This document shows positions 27,580-36,895 of a stretch of 64,000 bases of DNA, piece after piece. Every line of letters starts with the position of its first letter. Position 1 is the first letter of the stretch. The notes under the pieces were generated by a model. The model saw only the letters and a list, made by a program, of their open reading frames with translations, was not told the origin of the DNA and did not search any database. The position numbers and the translations under genes are program-made. This stretch comes from Mantamonas sphyraenae. Lineage: Eukaryota > CRuMs > Mantamonadidae. The stretch is from contig JAPMXV010000015.1 in NCBI GenBank assembly GCA_026936335.1, forward strand, positions 248,001 through 312,000, given 5' to 3'.

Positions 27580-29306
27580 TGGCCGCGATGGATGCACCAA
27601 CCCAATGGATGGCCATGAGTGACTCCCTCGCAACACTGTTTGCTGCGGGCGATGACAACGACCTTGTGCAATACATCCAATCTGTACAGGAGCTCCACGT
27701 GAGCGATCGATGCACTGCTTTCGACCTTCAGCGGCTTGCAGCCGCCTGTGAAAATTCCGGCCTCACATCCCTCACCCTCGCCGACCCCAACACCGTCATC
27801 TTCAGCTCATCCAAACACATGCAAGCCGTGGAATGCCTCCTTGCCGGCCTTCCCCATCTGCAACACCTCGTCCTTCAGGACATCGACACGCTTGCAGATG
27901 GGTTTTCCGACTTGCTGGCACGTGGGCTCCACTCAGGCCCCGTCCACACCCTGTGCACCGTGGACATTGCCGGTTCTGGTGAAGGAGTTGGCCGTCACAT
28001 CCAATGTGCACCCCTCGCGTCGTTCTGGTCTGCATTGGGTGCCTGCACACAGCTGCAGAGCGTGTCTGCGCGATGGCTGGTCATCGACGTCGACTCTGCT
28101 CAGGGCATGGCGCACATGGTCCAATCATGCCCACGGTTGACTCGGCTGGACATTCTTCAGTGCAGAGTGGACGACGAGGAAGCCACACAGGTGCTCGGTT
28201 TGGGTCTTCAGAAGGCCTGTGCACTCACCAGCCTCTCCATCCCGGCACAGTTTCCAGCAGACACCCTGCTTCAATCCACTGCCATCAGGGAACTGCACGT
28301 GTCGGGACAGATCAAGGGAGATGAACCGTTCGAGCAGCTGTGTGACGCGCTTGGTGAATTCGGCCACCAGCTGGAGCTGCTGGACACACACGGCATCGAA
28401 TCCATCCGCCGTGTTTGGGGCACACCATTCCTCACCCGTCCGGTGGCCATGCCTTTGTGCAACGTCCTCTCATCGCTGACCAACCTCTGTGAGCTGCACA
28501 TGCAGGGGATGTTCTTCAACGAGCCCCACAGCAGCGTGTTTGCAGGTGCCCTGCCCCTCTTGCCTCATCTGCGCGTGTTGAAGGTGTGCAGCAAGGAAGA
28601 GTGGAAGGAGGACTTTGATCTCATTGCCGATGCCGTTCGTGTGCATCCCTCCATCCGCTCCCTCACCATCCTCGTTTCCCAATTCAGCGACAGTCTGGCC
28701 AACATGCTGCTGGAGAACAGTCGCCTCGAAGAAGTGTATGGTCTGTGGGACGCCCAAACCTTGCGTCGCTTGTCTGTGTTTGCCCAAGGCACCCGTCGTC
28801 TCCGAATCCTCGGCAGCAACGATGCCGAAAGCAAGACGTTCCTGCACATTGCTGCAAATCGCAAACGCATCCACGACATGCTCGAGGCCATTGCCAACGA
28901 TGACACCACACACGTGTCTGCCCTTCTCGACGATGGCCTCCACGTCTCGTCGACATTTGAAAACATGACGCTGCTTCACTGGACGATTCGACACGGGGCT
29001 GTCGCCGTCGCCCACCTCCTCCACAAACACAACGTCCGACAACACACCAACAGCCTGGAACGACGGCAATGTGCCAACGAAATCCGTGCGCAAGGGGCAT
29101 GGCAGCCTTTGTTGCACTGGTGCATGGATGACACAGCGGATTCCCGCATCGAAACAGTCCTTGCCATCAACACCCATGAACGCGACCTGCTCTTTGACGC
29201 AGGCGACATGGAACACTACACACCCTCTGCACTGTGGACCACCATGCCCGAAGAAGTTCTCCTGCGCATCCTCGCCTTCACGCAAATGAATCCAACTGCG
29301 CTGTAG
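27576..29306 (+). CDS. LRR / ankyrin-like / F-box-like family protein, unconverted C-rich branch
   Basis: A 576-residue member, starting at an ATG overlapping the previous stop (a second in-frame ATG follows directly). Codons are C-rich throughout, including the 3' end (ERDLLFDAGDMEHY...MPEEVLLRILAF), so this copy likely keeps the ancestral tail of its branch. The MPEEVLLRILAF ending is the most F-box-like in the array. The ankyrin-like segment is DTTHVSALLDDGLHVSS, then VAHLLHKHNVRQ. It ends in TAG. It is the last plus-strand member; the next gene is convergent, with 13 bases between the stop codons. Confidence 0.8.
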   Translation: MMAAMDAPTQWMAMSDSLATLFAAGDDNDLVQYIQSVQELHVSDRCTAFDLQRLAAACENSGLTSLTLADPNTVIFSSSKHMQAVECLLAGLPHLQHLVLQDIDTLADGFSDLLARGLHSGPVHTLCTVDIAGSGEGVGRHIQCAPLASFWSALGACTQLQSVSARWLVIDVDSAQGMAHMVQSCPRLTRLDILQCRVDDEEATQVLGLGLQKACALTSLSIPAQFPADTLLQSTAIRELHVSGQIKGDEPFEQLCDALGEFGHQLELLDTHGIESIRRVWGTPFLTRPVAMPLCNVLSSLTNLCELHMQGMFFNEPHSSVFAGALPLLPHLRVLKVCSKEEWKEDFDLIADAVRVHPSIRSLTILVSQFSDSLANMLLENSRLEEVYGLWDAQTLRRLSVFAQGTRRLRILGSNDAESKTFLHIAANRKRIHDMLEAIANDDTTHVSALLDDGLHVSSTFENMTLLHWTIRHGAVAVAHLLHKHNVRQHTNSLERRQCANEIRAQGAWQPLLHWCMDDTADSRIETVLAINTHERDLLFDAGDMEHYTPSALWTTMPEEVLLRILAFTQMNPTAL

Positions 29307-29319
29307 CACTCGTGGTGTT

Positions 29320-30381
29320 TCATGCCTTGCCATCCACACACAAAACCTCCATGCGATCGCCATCCAACGCAAGCACTTGCAACCCGCCACGCCATTCCAC
29401 CTGCGTGTCCGCCTGCTTGTCCTGTACACGCACCACCAGACCAAACCATCCGCTGCGTGTGCAGGTGAACCTGGACTTGAACTGCACCGCAGGCACCGCA
29501 ACAGCGCCAGCGCCACCCCCACCTCCTTCTGCACTGTTGTCGTCCAACGTGCTGGCCACACTCGATTCCACCGGCGATGCCTGTGCCACACCCTGTTCGT
29601 CGACAAACAGGAGCTGGTGCGACGCCCCAATGGCCGACGAGTCACCCAATGTCAACCCAGTGACGGTGGTGACTGCAAAGAACGACTGGCCTACCACAGC
29701 CACAGGGGCAGCCTTGTGCATACACTCTTCGTCATGATACAGGGCAACACACACCTGCAGCGCATCCGAGTCTGCGTTGAACAGCACCTGCAACTCGCCA
29801 CTGCATTCGCTCTTGTCCACCTTGTCCGTCACCACCACCTTGAGCACATACGCGTCCGACGGGAGCTCCTTGGGCAGCGTCAGGCTAGCACTCACCGGAA
29901 TCTGCCGCCCACCAAACACAAGCACACTCTGCACGCTACGTGCCGTCTTGAAGTACGAGTTGCCCTCCTGGTCCAACAGGCTCACCTCCACATACACATC
30001 CACCTGTCCCAACGCATTCACAGTCGCATTCTCCACCACAAACCTGGCCCCCCACCGCGTGTCAGGAAACCTCAAGGCCCCCCTCTCTCTCTCTCCCGTT
30101 CCGCTTGCCTTTCCACCCACCCACCCATCCCCCACTCCCCTCCCCCCACCCCACCCCCTAACCCCGTCTCCCACTCACCGCAATCCAATGTCTCCCGGGC
30201 CCACTGCCTTTTGCAACCCCTTCTTCCACCCAAACTGCGCCCCTGTGCCCTCGCCCAGTTCAAGTTGCACCACCCTGAATTCTTCCTCTTCCTCTTCCTC
30301 CTCACCCTCCATTTCGCTCTGTGTCGTCTCCGACTCCTCTGCGTTGCTCTCTGTCTCGCTCAGTCCGCTGGCACTCGACAT
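29320..30381 (-). CDS. Unrecognised beta-rich protein with acidic N-terminus, two exons
   Basis: Exons 30381-30179 and 30070-29320 (108-nt intron, GTGAGT..CTTGAG, phase 2) give 317 residues. The N-terminus has a Glu tract (about residues 25-34); the rest is strand-rich with a Gly/Ala loop (near residue 245). No catalytic motif, signal peptide or membrane helix is evident. I do not recognise the family. The start is shared head to head with the plus-strand gene at 30477, only 95 bases away, so the two probably share a bidirectional promoter. Confidence 0.65.
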
Positions 30382-30476
30382 CTGCCCTTTGTGCCCTGGT
30401 GGTCGAACGATGCAATGGATGCCCTGGCGCCGCCAAGCTCCTTTCGCTTTCCTCGTCCCGCTTTTCGCCCCTCAGA
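30382..30476. promoter_or_regulatory. Putative 95-bp bidirectional promoter
   Basis: The only DNA between two divergent ATGs (30381 minus, 30477 plus). It must hold both 5' leaders and core promoter signals. I see no TATA box. Inferred from position only. Confidence 0.4.
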
Positions 30477-33400
30477 ATGAGTGCCAAGGATCGCATTGAG
30501 CGAAATACCATTTGTACGTTGTTCCCATGGATGTGTTCCCTCCCCCCTTACCAATACCCTCCACCCGTGGGTTCCCCACCCACCATTCCTGCTGCCAGCC
30601 TGACAAATCCCAACCGTCAACTCACCCGTCTTCCTCACCCCCCCCTCCCCCCCATTTCCCATCCACAACCCCCCACAACCCCCCACCCGACACACTCCCC
30701 CCCACCCCACCCTCAACCCTACTCCCTCCCTCTATCCACCGTTGCCCGGGTGGCCCACGTCCACTGGCACAGCGCTGAAGGAGCAAGAGTTCTACAGCAA
30801 CATGGCCAAGAACGCGGACATCTCCCACCCGATGGCGTTCAAGATGCTGGACCTGTGGCACGACTATGACTCACAGTTTGTACACAAGGCAGACTCTGCC
30901 ACCACACAGCAGGCTTTGGAGTACATTGGCAAGCTCACCGAGGTGTTGGAGGAGAACTACACGCGCAAACCCGCGGACGACACTGCCTCATCCACAGACC
31001 CCTCCTCAACGTCCTCCTCCTCCACAGGCCTCTCCACCATCGATGAATCCTCCTCCTCCTCAGCTAATTCCAAGGACGACAAGAAGAAACGGGGCTTGTT
31101 TTCAGGCAAGAAAAAGGGAGACAAGTACGCTTTTGCCAATGCTTTGCTTGTGCCAACCCCACCCTTCCCCCCCCTGCTCCTTGCTCACCCACACTCACTC
31201 ACCTGGTATTACCCGTCTCAGATCACCGGCGGAAGCAATGATGGCATCCACGCCGACGCTGACCAACACCATCGAGGTGATTGACGTGGAGGCACAGATC
31301 CGCCTGCGGGAGATCTTGCTGATGACGTTGGGCACGCTGATCCACATCCACCCGTCGCAAATCGACACGTCAGTGCTGCAGGCAGTGACCACACTTGTGT
31401 CCAAGATGCCGGACAGTATGATGGGAGAGGCGTACCAAAAGGTGTTGTGTGATTGGCGGGTGTGGATATACACCTCCAGCAAGGTGCAAGACGCACTCAT
31501 CGACCACCTGTGCAGCGATCCCGACCATGTGGTTCACATGACCGTACGCACCGTCCTCCGCAACGTCTGCCTGTGCTTCTGGGACACCGTGCAGGAGTAC
31601 AGCCTGGGTGAAACCGTGCCTGCATCCTTGTCAAAGAAGAAGGACAAGGACAACGACGCCGCCGCCGCCCATCTGACCGATGCCACACGGCCCGACGCCA
31701 AAGAGACGGCCCGTTTGCGTGAGCGTCTGTTTGCCCTACTGGAGTATGTGTTGGAACATGGCAACAGCAAGGGTCGCCTGACGGTGGACCACATCCACGC
31801 CTTTCTGGACTTTCTCAACACATGCACCGACCCAGTCTCCCTGCAGGCTGTGTTGGATCGCTTTGCTGCCCTGGTGGCTGCGGCCGAGGAGGGGCCCCAT
31901 GCGAAAACGGTGCATCTCGACGTCTTCCACAACCTCTGGTGGCTGCAGGGCGTGGACACCCTTACGCGTCTGTTGCAACCGCAGCACAGTGACGATCTGG
32001 TGTACAGTGCCGTTTGTATGCTCATCAAGGTGTACCACGTGCAGGTGGGTGGTGGTGGTGGTGGTGGTGGCGGTGACCCTGCCGCCGTCCTTGCTGAGCT
32101 CTTTCAGGACCTCCAGTACTACCTGTACCAACGACCCTTTGACATGCGCATCTACAACGCCCTCATGTGCTGGGTGTGTGACGACTGGCATGCGTTGCGT
32201 ACGCAAAAGCCCGGGGCGGCACAGATGGACCTCACGGGACGTCCCCTGACACACATGTACCCGATTGCCGGTGTGTTGGAAACGGTGGCTGTGGTCACCG
32301 CCATCGACGACGACAACGCACAAATCAACGGCAACATGATCGACAGCCTGACCGAATTGCTGGCCGCCGATGTGGCCAACTGTGTACAGTGGGTACGGAT
32401 GCCCAACAGTGCCGCCTGTCTGGTGAAAGTGGTCATTTGTGGGTACCCTCGTCTCACGGATCCCATTGTGCAGAGCACCCTGAAACTGATCGACACCCTG
32501 GTGTGCCAGCTGTTTGAACACACCTACGCCGCCCATCGGCACCTGCGTGCCGTTCTCGACGCCTTCCTCGTGGTGGAAGAAGCCTACGGTCAGGATTTGT
32601 ACTACGACACTGTGGTGCGTGCCATCCTGACCAACCTCTGCCTCTCCCTGGCCTCACGAGCTGCCCACGCCGACGACAAGGACCTCCTCGTGCTCAACCT
32701 CCTTCCCCTGTCCGACATCGTCGAGGAGTATCTCTTCTACCGCACCGAACTCGTGTGGGAGAACCAGGACATGGAGGAACCCGAACACACCGGCCCGGGC
32801 GAACACGGCGTCACCACCCTCCTCGTGCCCCGCCGCGACGAACACGGCAAGTGGATGGATCTGCAACTGGCCGACGCCTGGCTGGAACTTGTCCTGGAGG
32901 CAAACGTGCCCCTGGACATCGATGCCCATTCGGAGCAGCGAGGCATGGCAGGCCTGCGCGGCGATGGCGTTGTTGCCACCGGCGGCAGCGGCAGCGCCAG
33001 CGGCACCGCAGATGCCACAGGGACAGGGACCATGGAACGCAGCAGGCACGAGTGGATGTACAGGCGACCAGGAGGCTTCCTGCGTGTGTTTCTGCGAGTT
33101 CTCATGGCCCTGGTGTACGAAACCGAGGACGAAAAGGCCATGAAGAGGTATGTGGTGCAAGTCAAGGCACTGTACGACCACCTGAGTGGACATGCCACCA
33201 ACGTCCTCAGCATGCTTGCCCAACGCACCGCACACACCGTCGTCGACTTTTACGCAGAGGGCCTCGCCAACGAAGACCAGGCCATTGCCAACATGAGCAC
33301 AGGCTACCTCCTTGGCTGTCTCTACGACTGTCTCGTCGATCGCACCCTCACCCTGGCTGGCGACGACAATGGGAAGTCTGTGGGCACACCAGCTGCCTCT

Positions 33401-34120
33401 GCCTCTGCCTCCTCCTCCTCCTCATCATCATCATCATCATCATCGTCATCGGATGACAAAGAAACCCCTGCTGTGTTGCCCATGGTGGAACTGCCCAGCA
33501 CCATGCCCAAGATCCTCATTGGATTGTTTGGGGCATTCAAGCGGATGCTGGAACAGGACAAGGACATGCAGGCCCTCGAGCCCGAGCTGGGCAAGCTGGA
33601 CAGCATGGAACTGAAGCCACTCATGGAAGACCTGGATGTGCGCATGCAGACCAATGCAGGCCTCACAAACTACCTCACCGGGTGCAGGGATGTCCTCGAC
33701 TATGAGTTTGAGGTGGTCTTTGGCTCTCTGGTGGTGCGACAGACCCTCAACACCATCAAGGAACATCGTCACAAAGGCGATGACAAGCATGCCGCCTCTC
33801 AACACCAGCAGCAGCAGCAGCAGCAGCAGCCCTCTTCATCCTCCAACCCTACCGTTGATGATGACACAAAGGGCAAAGGCAAGTCCACCACAGAAGAACC
33901 ACCAACATCCTCCCTCCTCCTCCTCCTCCTCCTCCTCCTCCTCATCCTCGTCAGCAGTCCCATCCATTGTGGTAGAATGAACGACATGCGCATCCCCCCA
34001 CCCACACCCCCCCAACCAAACAAACAAACCACCCTCTCCCTCTCACTCACTCATTCACAGCCCGCACCAAATGCTGGAATCCTTGTTTATCATCAACGTG
34101 CAGGGCGACGTGGTGATTGA
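30477..34120 (+). CDS. Large helical-repeat (armadillo-like) protein, unrecognised
   Basis: Exons 30477-30513, 30773-31124 and 31222-34120 join in frame (introns of 259 and 97 nt; GTACGT..GGCACAG and GTACGC..TCTCAG) to give about 1095 residues starting MSAKDRIERNTI. After a Ser- and Lys-rich linker (KKKRGLFSGKKKGDK), the body is a long alpha-helical solenoid; it has Gly, Ser and Gln tracts. No catalytic motif was found. The 3' end is unsure: the literal frame reads a (CTC)n tract as Leu and overruns the next gene's ATG (34071), whereas a one- or two-base slip there gives poly-Ser and a stop at 33978-33980, which fits the spacing better. It may be a scaffold or trafficking protein, but nothing in the sequence fixes this. 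Confidence 0.65.
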
Positions 34121-35106
34121 AAAACACTGGCGTGAGGTGACATCGCGTGTGGTGTGCGACTACTTTGTCAACGAGCTTGCCAAGTGTTCGTCCTGCAACG
34201 AACTGCTGCCCTGTCATTGTGACCCCCAAGTACTACCTCATCAACACATACCTTGCCAAGGAGAACCTGTTCTACGTGGGCGTCGTCAAGACGGAAACCC
34301 CGCCCCTGCTGGTCATTGAGTTTCTCAACCGCGTCGTCGACATCTTCCGCGACTACTTTGACAACGACGTCAGCGAAGACTCCCTCAAGGACAACTTCTC
34401 CACCATCTACCAACTCCTGGATGAGATGATGGACAACGGATTCCCCTTCACCACAGAGGGCAACGTCCTCAAGGAGATGATCCTCCCGCCCTCCTTCTTT
34501 GGCAAGTGGAGCAACTTTGTCACAGGTATGTGCCCCACCACACACCACCACCACCACACACACATATGCACCTGCTACCCTTTCTCCCTCGTAGACACTA
34601 CACGCACCCTTGCCGAACCCTCTCTGCCCACCGCCGCCGGCCATCCACGCTCACCCCCCGCCCCCGAAAATCCCCTCTCAGGCAACTCCAACGTCTCCGA
34701 ATCGCTGCCCAGCGGCTCTCTCAGCAACATTCCCTGGCGCAAGTCGGGTGTCAAGTACGCCAGCAACGAAATCTATGTCGACATGGTCGAGGAGATCGAC
34801 TGCATCGTCAACAGGTGCGTGTGCAAAAAGACCTTGCGTCCGGCCTCTTTGTTCTTCATTTCCCGTCCGCTTGCCCAAACCCACCCCACCCCTCCCTCCC
34901 TCTGACCCCGCTTGCTGACACCATCCACATCCCCAATTGGTTGGTTTGACCTCTCCATTGCACACACTGTGCACAGCAACAACATGCAGATCTCAGCCGA
35001 GGTGTCGGGGGAGATCCGTGTCAACTGTAAATTGAGTGGCATGCCCGACCTGCTCATGACCTTTCAGAACCCAAAGCTGCTGGGTAAGTTGACCCCCCCT
35101 CCCTCC

Positions 35107-35137
<31 letters not shown>

Positions 35138-35819
35138 CCAAACTCCCTTCCCATCCCTGTGTGCCGCTTTGCCCTGTCTCCACTTCCCTTCTCTCTCTCA
35201 CACACACACACACGTCTCTCACCACCCCTCAGACGACTGCTCGTTCCACCCGTGCGTTCGCTACAGCAACTACGAACAGAACCGAGTGTTGTCCTTTGTG
35301 CCTCCGGATGGCAACTTCAAGCTGATGGACTACCGGGTGACACAGAGCAGCGTGAGCCTGCCGATCATGGTTCGTCCGGTGATCCAATTCAGCAACGACA
35401 GCCGCGGTGGCAAGTTGGAAATCTCGGTGGGATTCAAGGACATCAAGTTTGGGGGCAGCAACAAGAAGAGCAAGGGGTTGGAGGACGTGGCACTCACCAT
35501 CCCCTTCCCCAAGGTGGTCAGCTCCGTCAATGCCAGCGTGACCCAAGGCTCCCTGCTCTTTGACGAAAAGAGCAAACTGCTCACATGGAACATTGGCAAG
35601 ATCAAAGGCAAGTCGCCTGTGCTGTCGGGCCACATCCCACTCGTGGCAAACGCAGAGATTCCAGAGAGCACCCCTGCCATCAGTGTCTACTTCAAGCTCA
35701 GCTCCTACGCAGCCTCGGGGCTCAAGATCAACCGTCTCGACGTCACCAACCAATCCTACAACACCTTCAAGGGTGTCCGCTCCGTCACCATGGCAGGCAA
35801 CTTCCAGGTGCGTACGTGA
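34071..35819 (+). CDS. AP3M: AP-3 adaptor complex mu subunit
   Basis: This is the medium subunit of the AP-3 coat, which sorts cargo from endosomes to lysosome-related compartments. Exons are 34071-34525, 34682-34814, 34977-35083 and 35233-35819; all junction phases agree, giving about 426 residues, the usual size. The N-terminal longin-like domain begins MLESLFIINVQGD; the mu homology domain includes LSNIPWRKSGVKY, NCKLSGMPDL and RVLSFVPPDGNF; the C-terminus is GNFQVRT, as in known AP-3 mu. One extra base is needed to be skipped at about 34211 (CCC T GTC ATT), between NELLP and VIVTPKYY; this is probably an assembly indel. Introns carry C and CA tracts. Confidence 0.93.
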
Positions 35820-35820
35820 T

Positions 35821-35822
<2 letters not shown>

Positions 35823-35855
<33 letters not shown>
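35823..35855 (+). repeat. (AC)n microsatellite
   Basis: About 33 bases of AC repeats directly after the AP-3 mu stop codon, in its 3' UTR, with a convergent gene ending at 35938. Confidence 0.95.
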
Positions 35856-35858
<3 letters not shown>

Positions 35859-35937
35859 CAAAACATTCATCATTCTTTCTGGTCTTCCCTCCAATTGCCC
35901 CTCCTCTCCCCTTCCCCCCTTCCGCCCGTTTTGTTCC

Positions 35938-36798
35938 TCACAGTTCCTCAATGACAATGGACACAAGGGTGGCATTGCCACCGACGTGCTGGAGGGCACG
36001 GTCGGCCTGCAGGCGGTCGATAAAGTAATTCTCGCAGCGTCCACGACACATGGGGTGCACCTCCATGGCGGTGTTGCGTTGGTCAAACGTGGCCTCCCGT
36101 GCCACACAGATGGCATCGGCCCCCTTCCACGGCACCATCTCCTCGCAGGGACACACAAACGAGTGGCACCTGGGGTGTGCCACACACGCCTCCACCGCCC
36201 GGTTCCGTCGATACGAACACTGCTGCTCGATGCGATTGCCCGTCTCACTGTCCACACAATGATCCGCACCGCAGTGCGACACAGGCGCAGGGTCGATGCA
36301 GTACCGTGCGTCGTGGGGAATCACCCGAAACGAAATGGCGCTGTCCCCACGCATCAACTTGGCGTACACGGTGCCCTCCTTGTTTTCCCTCGTCTCCCCC
36401 TGTGCCCCATTGTGCAGTGTGTCTGTTTCCCCTTCCCCCTGTCCTTCCTCTTGCTTTCCGGCCCCCTGGGTCGTTCCGTCCCCGTCGCCTCCACTTGCCC
36501 CTCCTCCGCTTCCTCCGCCCACGCCATCCCCTCCTGCCCCAGGCCCTCTCGACTCTCCTCCTTCTGCCTGCCCATCTGCATCTGTGGGCAGTGCCTCATC
36601 GTGCAGTTTCATGCTCATGCACTTTTTCAACACAACCTCCTCGTGTTGCAACTCGGCCTCCAGCCTACGCAACTCCTCCTGCCTTTCCCGTCGCTCACGT
36701 GCCACCACGTCAATCTGTCCCTGCAGACGCCACGAGTACAGACCCGTTATTAACAACAGGGCCAACATAGCCCCCGTCCAGACCCCATTCCCCTGCAT
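35938..36798 (-). CDS. Type II membrane protein with Cys-rich lumenal domain
   Basis: From the ATG at 36798 the 286-residue protein has a single membrane anchor (VWTGAMLALLLITGLYSW, residues about 5-22), a charged coiled coil (about 25-65), a Gly/Asp/Glu-rich linker (about 70-140), and a C-terminal domain with about a dozen Cys (CIDP, HCGADHC, CSYRRN, CVAHPRCHSFVCPC, MCRGRCENYF). An upstream frame extension to 36963 would add an implausible polar leader before the anchor. The topology resembles Golgi or ER type II proteins, but the Cys domain is not one I recognise. It is convergent with AP-3 mu. Confidence 0.65.
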   Translation of the reverse strand: MQGNGVWTGAMLALLLITGLYSWRLQGQIDVVARERRERQEELRRLEAELQHEEVVLKKCMSMKLHDEALPTDADGQAEGGESRGPGAGGDGVGGGSGGGASGGDGDGTTQGAGKQEEGQGEGETDTLHNGAQGETRENKEGTVYAKLMRGDSAISFRVIPHDARYCIDPAPVSHCGADHCVDSETGNRIEQQCSYRRNRAVEACVAHPRCHSFVCPCEEMVPWKGADAICVAREATFDQRNTAMEVHPMCRGRCENYFIDRLQADRALQHVGGNATLVSIVIEEL

Positions 36799-36895
36799 GC
36801 AACAACGTGTGCCAGCACACTTTTTTTGCTTTTCTTGTTTTTGTTGGTTTGGCTTGCTTCTTGCCGCTTCCCATCGTGGCTTGGCACACTCTCCT

